The notes beneath the pieces are model-generated. The model had not been told where the DNA came from, ran no database searches, and was given only the letters and a program-made list of their open reading frames with translations. Shown one piece after another: positions 60,496 through 64,000 of a stretch of DNA of 64,000 bases; position 1 is the first letter of the stretch; every line of letters starts with the position of its first letter. Source of the DNA: Collimonas arenae (GTDB taxonomy: Bacteria > Pseudomonadota > Gammaproteobacteria > Burkholderiales > Burkholderiaceae_D); NCBI RefSeq assembly GCF_000786695.1, contig NZ_CP009962.1:4588001-4652000 (forward strand), given 5' to 3'. The position numbers were made by a program, and so were the translations under genes.

Positions 60496-60906
60496 ATGCG
60501 AATCCTCCACACCATGCTGCGCGTCGGCAATCTGCAACGCTCCATCGATTTCTACACCAAGGTGCTTGGCATGAAACTGCTGCGCACCAACGATAATCCG
60601 GAATATAAATATACCCTGGCGTTCGTCGGCTATGGCAGCAATCCCGATCATGCGGAACTCGAATTGACCTACAACTACGGCGTCGAAACTTATGAGCAGG
60701 GCACGGCTTTCGGCCACCTGGCGGTCGCCGTTGAAGATGCTTATAAAGCCTGTGAGGATGTCCGGACTCAGGGCGGGAATGTGACTCGCGAAGCTGGTCC
60801 GGTAAAGGGCGGCAGCACTGTCATCGCTTTTGTCCAGGACCCTGACGGCTACAAGGTGGAACTGATTGAACGCAAAGCTGGCAATGCACCTGACATCAAA
60901 CTCTGA
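60496..60906 (+). CDS. gloA: Lactoylglutathione lyase (glyoxalase I)
   Basis: A 136-residue metalloenzyme that isomerises the hemithioacetal of methylglyoxal and glutathione to S-lactoylglutathione. The first metal His is in RILHTMLRV and the second in FGHLAVAV; Glu ligands are in AELELTYN and YKVELIERK. The pattern [13 protein letters not shown] and the length match GloA. It converges on rsmA with 23 bases between them. Confidence 0.95.
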   Translation: MRILHTMLRVGNLQRSIDFYTKVLGMKLLRTNDNPEYKYTLAFVGYGSNPDHAELELTYNYGVETYEQGTAFGHLAVAVEDAYKACEDVRTQGGNVTREAGPVKGGSTVIAFVQDPDGYKVELIERKAGNAPDIKL

Positions 60907-60929
60907 GTTGCAGGCGCTGGCTGGCGCTC

Positions 60930-61712
60930 TTAAGCGGCGCCGTCCGGCAGGCGATTAGCCAGCGCTACGAATAACTCCATCGAAATAGCTTCTGGCCGCG
61001 CTTGCGGGTCGACGCCGGCGTCGATCAGTTGATTTTCACTGAACATGCCGGCCAAGCAGTTGCGTATCACCTTGCGGCGTTGGGTAAATGCCTTGAGCAC
61101 CACGGCTTCGAGTTTCTTCTGGTCGCAGGCCAAGGGTTGGGCAATCGGAACCATGCGCACAATGGCTGATTCGACCCGCGGTGGCGGATCGAAGGCGGTT
61201 GGCGGCACGATGAACAACAACGACATCTGGTAGCGCCATTGCAGCATCACAGAAAGGCGGCCAAAGGCTTTGCTGCCCGGTTCCGCCACCATCCGCTCCA
61301 CTACTTCCTTTTGCAGCATGAAATGCTGGTCTTCCACCAGCGGCGCAATCTCGGCCAGGTGGAACAACAACGGACTGGAGATGTTGTAGGGAAGATTGCC
61401 CACCACGCGTAGTTTTTTATCGCCGATCAGGGGGATGCTGGCGAAATCGAATTTCAAGGCATCGGCGGAATGCACATGCAAACGGGCCGGATCGAAATTC
61501 TTTTCGAGACGTGCGACCAGATCGCGGTCCAGTTCAACCACGTGCAGGTTTTTCAGCGACTCCAGCAGTAAGCGCGTCATGGCTGCCAGGCCCGGGCCGA
61601 TTTCGACCATATTATCGTCGGCTTGCGGATCGATCGCGCCGATGATGTTGTACAGCACGGTATCGTCCGTCAAAAAATTCTGGCCGAAACGTTTGCGGGG
61701 AATATGTTTCAT
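60930..61712 (-). CDS. rsmA: 16S rRNA dimethyladenosine transferase RsmA/KsgA
   Basis: A 260-residue SAM-dependent methyltransferase that dimethylates A1518 and A1519 of 16S rRNA. Motifs: KRFGQNFLTDD near the start, EIGPGLAAMTRLLL for SAM, and the catalytic NLPYNIS. The C-terminal helical domain has FTQRRKVIRNCLAG. It is the last of a leftward set with pdxA and surA, as in E. coli surA-pdxA-rsmA. Confidence 0.95.
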   Translation of the reverse strand: MKHIPRKRFGQNFLTDDTVLYNIIGAIDPQADDNMVEIGPGLAAMTRLLLESLKNLHVVELDRDLVARLEKNFDPARLHVHSADALKFDFASIPLIGDKKLRVVGNLPYNISSPLLFHLAEIAPLVEDQHFMLQKEVVERMVAEPGSKAFGRLSVMLQWRYQMSLLFIVPPTAFDPPPRVESAIVRMVPIAQPLACDQKKLEAVVLKAFTQRRKVIRNCLAGMFSENQLIDAGVDPQARPEAISMELFVALANRLPDGAA

Positions 61713-61791
61713 AAATTCTCTTGTCTATTGAGTACAGGCAGGGATGCCAAGTGCCTTGGCGCCTTGCGCCTTCGCAAACCCGCAGATTGGG

Positions 61792-62853
61792 TTAGCTCGA
61801 CCGGCCAGCCCGCACCATCTGCGCCGCGGTATTCATTGCCGCCAGCATGCTGCCATGATCGGCGCGGCCCAGGCCGGCGGCTGCCAAATCCAGCGCTGTG
61901 CCGTGGTCCACGGAAGTGCGAATAAACGGCAAACCCAAGGTGATGTTGATGCCATGTCCGAAGCTGGCGTATTTCAATACTGGCAAACCCTGGTCGTGAT
62001 ACATCGCCAGGATGCAATCGGCTTCATCCAGATACTTTTGCTGGAACAGCGTATCGGCAGGATAAGGACCGCTCACCGCGATACCGTTGGCTTTGGCCGC
62101 TTCCAGCACAGGGCTGATGATATCGATTTCCTCACGGCCCAGATAGCCGCCCTCGCCCGCATGCGGGTTCAGTCCGGTTACCAGGATACGCGGCTGCGCC
62201 AGGCCGAACTTGCTCTTCAGATCAGCATGCAGGATAGCGATGGTACGGCTCAGGCTATCGAAAGTGATCGCCGCTGCCACATCTTTCAACGCCAGATGGG
62301 TGGTTGCCAGTGCCACGCGTAGCGGCGGCGTGGTTCTGTCGGTCGCCAGCATCATGACCACTTGCGCCGTGACGCTTTTTTCCGCCAGATATTCGGTGTG
62401 CCCGGTAAAGGCTACACCGGCGTCATTGATCGTGCTCTTTTGCAAAGGCGCGGTGACCATGCCGTCGAAATTCCCCTGCAACGCGCCGCCGATGGCGATA
62501 TCCAGCGTACGCAGCACCGCTCTGCCATTGCGTGCATCCAGCACACCCGGCTGCACATGGGCATCAAGCTGGCAATCGATCACCGCGATCTGATCGACCG
62601 CGAAATCCGGCAAGCCGTCATTGAGGAAGGCCTGCTGTGACAAGGCAACCAGACGGATTTGCGGATCGATGTCGGCCGCAATCATGGCCAGGAAAGCGGC
62701 ATCGCCAATCAGTACGCTCTTGATTTGCGTACGCAATTGCCAGGCAGCTCTGATCGATACTTCAGGGCCGATACCGGCCGGCTCGCCACAGGTAACGGCC
62801 AGTACAGGCCGCCGCTGCAGATCGACCGGAGTGGCCGCTAATGGATCAGGCAT
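61792..62853 (-). CDS. pdxA: 4-hydroxythreonine-4-phosphate dehydrogenase PdxA
   Basis: A 353-residue NAD-dependent metalloenzyme of vitamin B6 synthesis. The key blocks are [43 protein letters not shown] and [16 protein letters not shown], with metal-binding His residues in the second, third and fifth. The N-terminus has about 15 extra residues. It lies between surA (23 bases upstream) and rsmA (79 bases downstream). Confidence 0.95.
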   Translation of the reverse strand: MPDPLAATPVDLQRRPVLAVTCGEPAGIGPEVSIRAAWQLRTQIKSVLIGDAAFLAMIAADIDPQIRLVALSQQAFLNDGLPDFAVDQIAVIDCQLDAHVQPGVLDARNGRAVLRTLDIAIGGALQGNFDGMVTAPLQKSTINDAGVAFTGHTEYLAEKSVTAQVVMMLATDRTTPPLRVALATTHLALKDVAAAITFDSLSRTIAILHADLKSKFGLAQPRILVTGLNPHAGEGGYLGREEIDIISPVLEAAKANGIAVSGPYPADTLFQQKYLDEADCILAMYHDQGLPVLKYASFGHGINITLGLPFIRTSVDHGTALDLAAAGLGRADHGSMLAAMNTAAQMVRAGRSS

Positions 62854-62876
62854 GCGTACTTTCCAGGTTGAACGGT

Positions 62877-64000
62877 TCAGTGATCGTCGTTACGGTATTC
62901 GACGTAAGTACGGTCGCGCAATTGACGCAGCCAGTCGTTGGTGGCTTCTTCGGTTTTGCGTTCGCGAATTGCCATCCGGGCGGCCAGACGCTGACGCTCT
63001 TTCGATACATCGTTGGTCTTGCGTTCGATCACCTGGATCAGGTGATAGCCGAATGGCGACTCGATAGGATCGCTAACCTGTCCCGGTTTCAAGGCATCCA
63101 TCGCCCGTTCGAACTCAGGCACCGTATCGCCGGGATACACCCAGCCGAGATCGCCGCCTTTGGAAGCCGACAAATCGTTGGAGTACTGCTTGGCCAAGTC
63201 TTCGAATTTGGCGGCGTTGTTATCCAGGCGCTCTTTCAAGTCGAGCAGACGGCGACGGGCGTCAGCGGCTGTCACTGTTGGCGTGACCTTGATCAGGATA
63301 TGACGGACATGAGTCTGCTGCACAGGTGCTGCGGCAGTATCTTTCGGCGCATTGGCAGCAGCACGTTTGTTGATCAGCTTGACGATATGAAAACCGTTGG
63401 CGCTCTTCAATATTCCCGATACCTGGCCTGGGGACAGATTGGCGACAGCATCAACATACAACGATGGCAGACGGTCTTGTGCACGCCATCCCATGTCGCC
63501 GCCGGTCAAGGCGTCGTTGGAATCGGAATAAGCGGCAGCGATGGAAGCGAAATTACCGCCAGAGCGGATTTGCTGCATCGCTTCCTCAGCACGCTTGGCG
63601 CGCTGGGCAATCTGGTCGGCCGTCGCATTTTCCGGCACGCGTACCAGAATCTGGGCTAGATCCAGTTCCTGTGCATTTTGCTTGCTGCTGCTGTCTGCTG
63701 TGATGTAATTGTCGACTTCCGATTCCGAAATCTGGATCTTGTTGTCGACTTCGCGTTCACGCAGTCGTTGCAACAGCATTTCCTGGCGGATTTCTTCACG
63801 GAATGCAGGGTAAGGGATCTTGTCCTGGGCCAATTGCCTCTGGAAATCCGCCATCGACATTTTGTTTTGCTCGGCAATCCGGCCGATAGCACGATCCAGC
63901 ATGACGTCATCCACCGACAAGCCATTCTCTTTCGCCAGTTGCACCTCGGCGCGCTCAAGAATCATGCGCTCCAACATTTGCTTTTGCAGTTCCGCAACAG
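62877..64000 (-). CDS. surA: Periplasmic chaperone SurA, partial (N-terminus outside window)
   Basis: The C-terminal 374 codons of a periplasmic peptidyl-prolyl isomerase chaperone that escorts outer-membrane proteins to the BAM complex. The visible part includes the end of the N-terminal chaperone domain and two parvulin domains. The first has [29 protein letters not shown] and [10 protein letters not shown]; the second has [30 protein letters not shown] and [13 protein letters not shown]. The frame is open to the right edge, so the signal peptide is outside the window. lptD is expected further right. Confidence 0.95.
   Translation of the reverse strand, partial: VAELQKQMLERMILERAEVQLAKENGLSVDDVMLDRAIGRIAEQNKMSMADFQRQLAQDKIPYPAFREEIRQEMLLQRLREREVDNKIQISESEVDNYITADSSSKQNAQELDLAQILVRVPENATADQIAQRAKRAEEAMQQIRSGGNFASIAAAYSDSNDALTGGDMGWRAQDRLPSLYVDAVANLSPGQVSGILKSANGFHIVKLINKRAAANAPKDTAAAPVQQTHVRHILIKVTPTVTAADARRRLLDLKERLDNNAAKFEDLAKQYSNDLSASKGGDLGWVYPGDTVPEFERAMDALKPGQVSDPIESPFGYHLIQVIERKTNDVSKERQRLAARMAIRERKTEEATNDWLRQLRDRTYVEYRNDDH

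Overview
The window is chromosomal DNA of a betaproteobacterium, most likely Oxalobacteraceae (Collimonas/Herbaspirillum type). I infer this from GC-rich codon use, the conserved gene blocks (phoH-ybeY-corC-lnt-glyQ-glyS-gmhB-plsC-ygjP-gloA and rsmA-pdxA-surA) and the style of the proteins; no rRNA or marker phylogeny was available. It starts inside plsY and ends inside surA. It has no rRNA, CRISPR array, intact prophage or recognisable insertion sequence, and a single tRNA, elongator tRNA-Met.

Layout. (1) 1-11.3 kb is housekeeping: plsY (partial), Cys-tRNA deacylase, xerD-ogt, an AEC carrier, queG, tsaE-amiC, dedA, mutL-miaA and tRNA-Met(CAT). (2) 11.5-14.1 kb holds a DUF2058 protein, a RimJ-type N-acetyltransferase and a second-type methionine aminopeptidase. 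The peptidase lies behind a TetR regulator whose start codon abuts a perfect inverted repeat. (3) 14.3-23.0 kb is a type VI secretion vgrG island read leftward: vgrG, DUF4123 adaptor, an unknown exported protein, a DUF3304 lipoprotein, a DUF2235 (Tle1-like) lipase effector, a frameshifted membrane protein and PAAR. (4) 23.4-29.3 kb is a mixed accessory stretch: two SDR enzymes (one without the catalytic Tyr), HTH and AraC regulators, Usp, MgtC and DUF2076.

(5) 29.4-46.1 kb is the most striking region. It carries two tandem type IV pilus minor-pilin/PilY1 clusters on the minus strand. Cluster B (46.1 to 39.5 kb) has the classical order fimT-pilV-pilW-pilX-pilY1-pilE. Cluster A (38.7 to 29.4 kb) is pilE-fimT-pilV-pilW-pilX-pilY1 followed by a TonB-like protein. 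Its PilY1 is about 580 residues longer than that of B; part of the excess is a repeat-rich, Cys-rich insertion in the von Willebrand domain. (6) 46.5-64 kb is housekeeping again: miaB, phoH-ybeY, then an insertion of a cytochrome b/molybdopterin oxidoreductase pair with an MXKDX-repeat protein, then corC-lnt, glyQS, gmhB, plsC, ygjP, gloA, and rsmA, pdxA and surA on the minus strand.

Functionally the core genes centre on tRNA maturation and translation (YbaK, QueG, TsaE, MiaA, MiaB, YbeY, RsmA, GlyQS) and on the envelope (PlsY, PlsC, Lnt, AmiC, SurA, GmhB). The accessory genes concern surface interaction: a T6SS effector island and duplicated pilus tip machinery. All family assignments come from reading motifs by eye; no database search was run.
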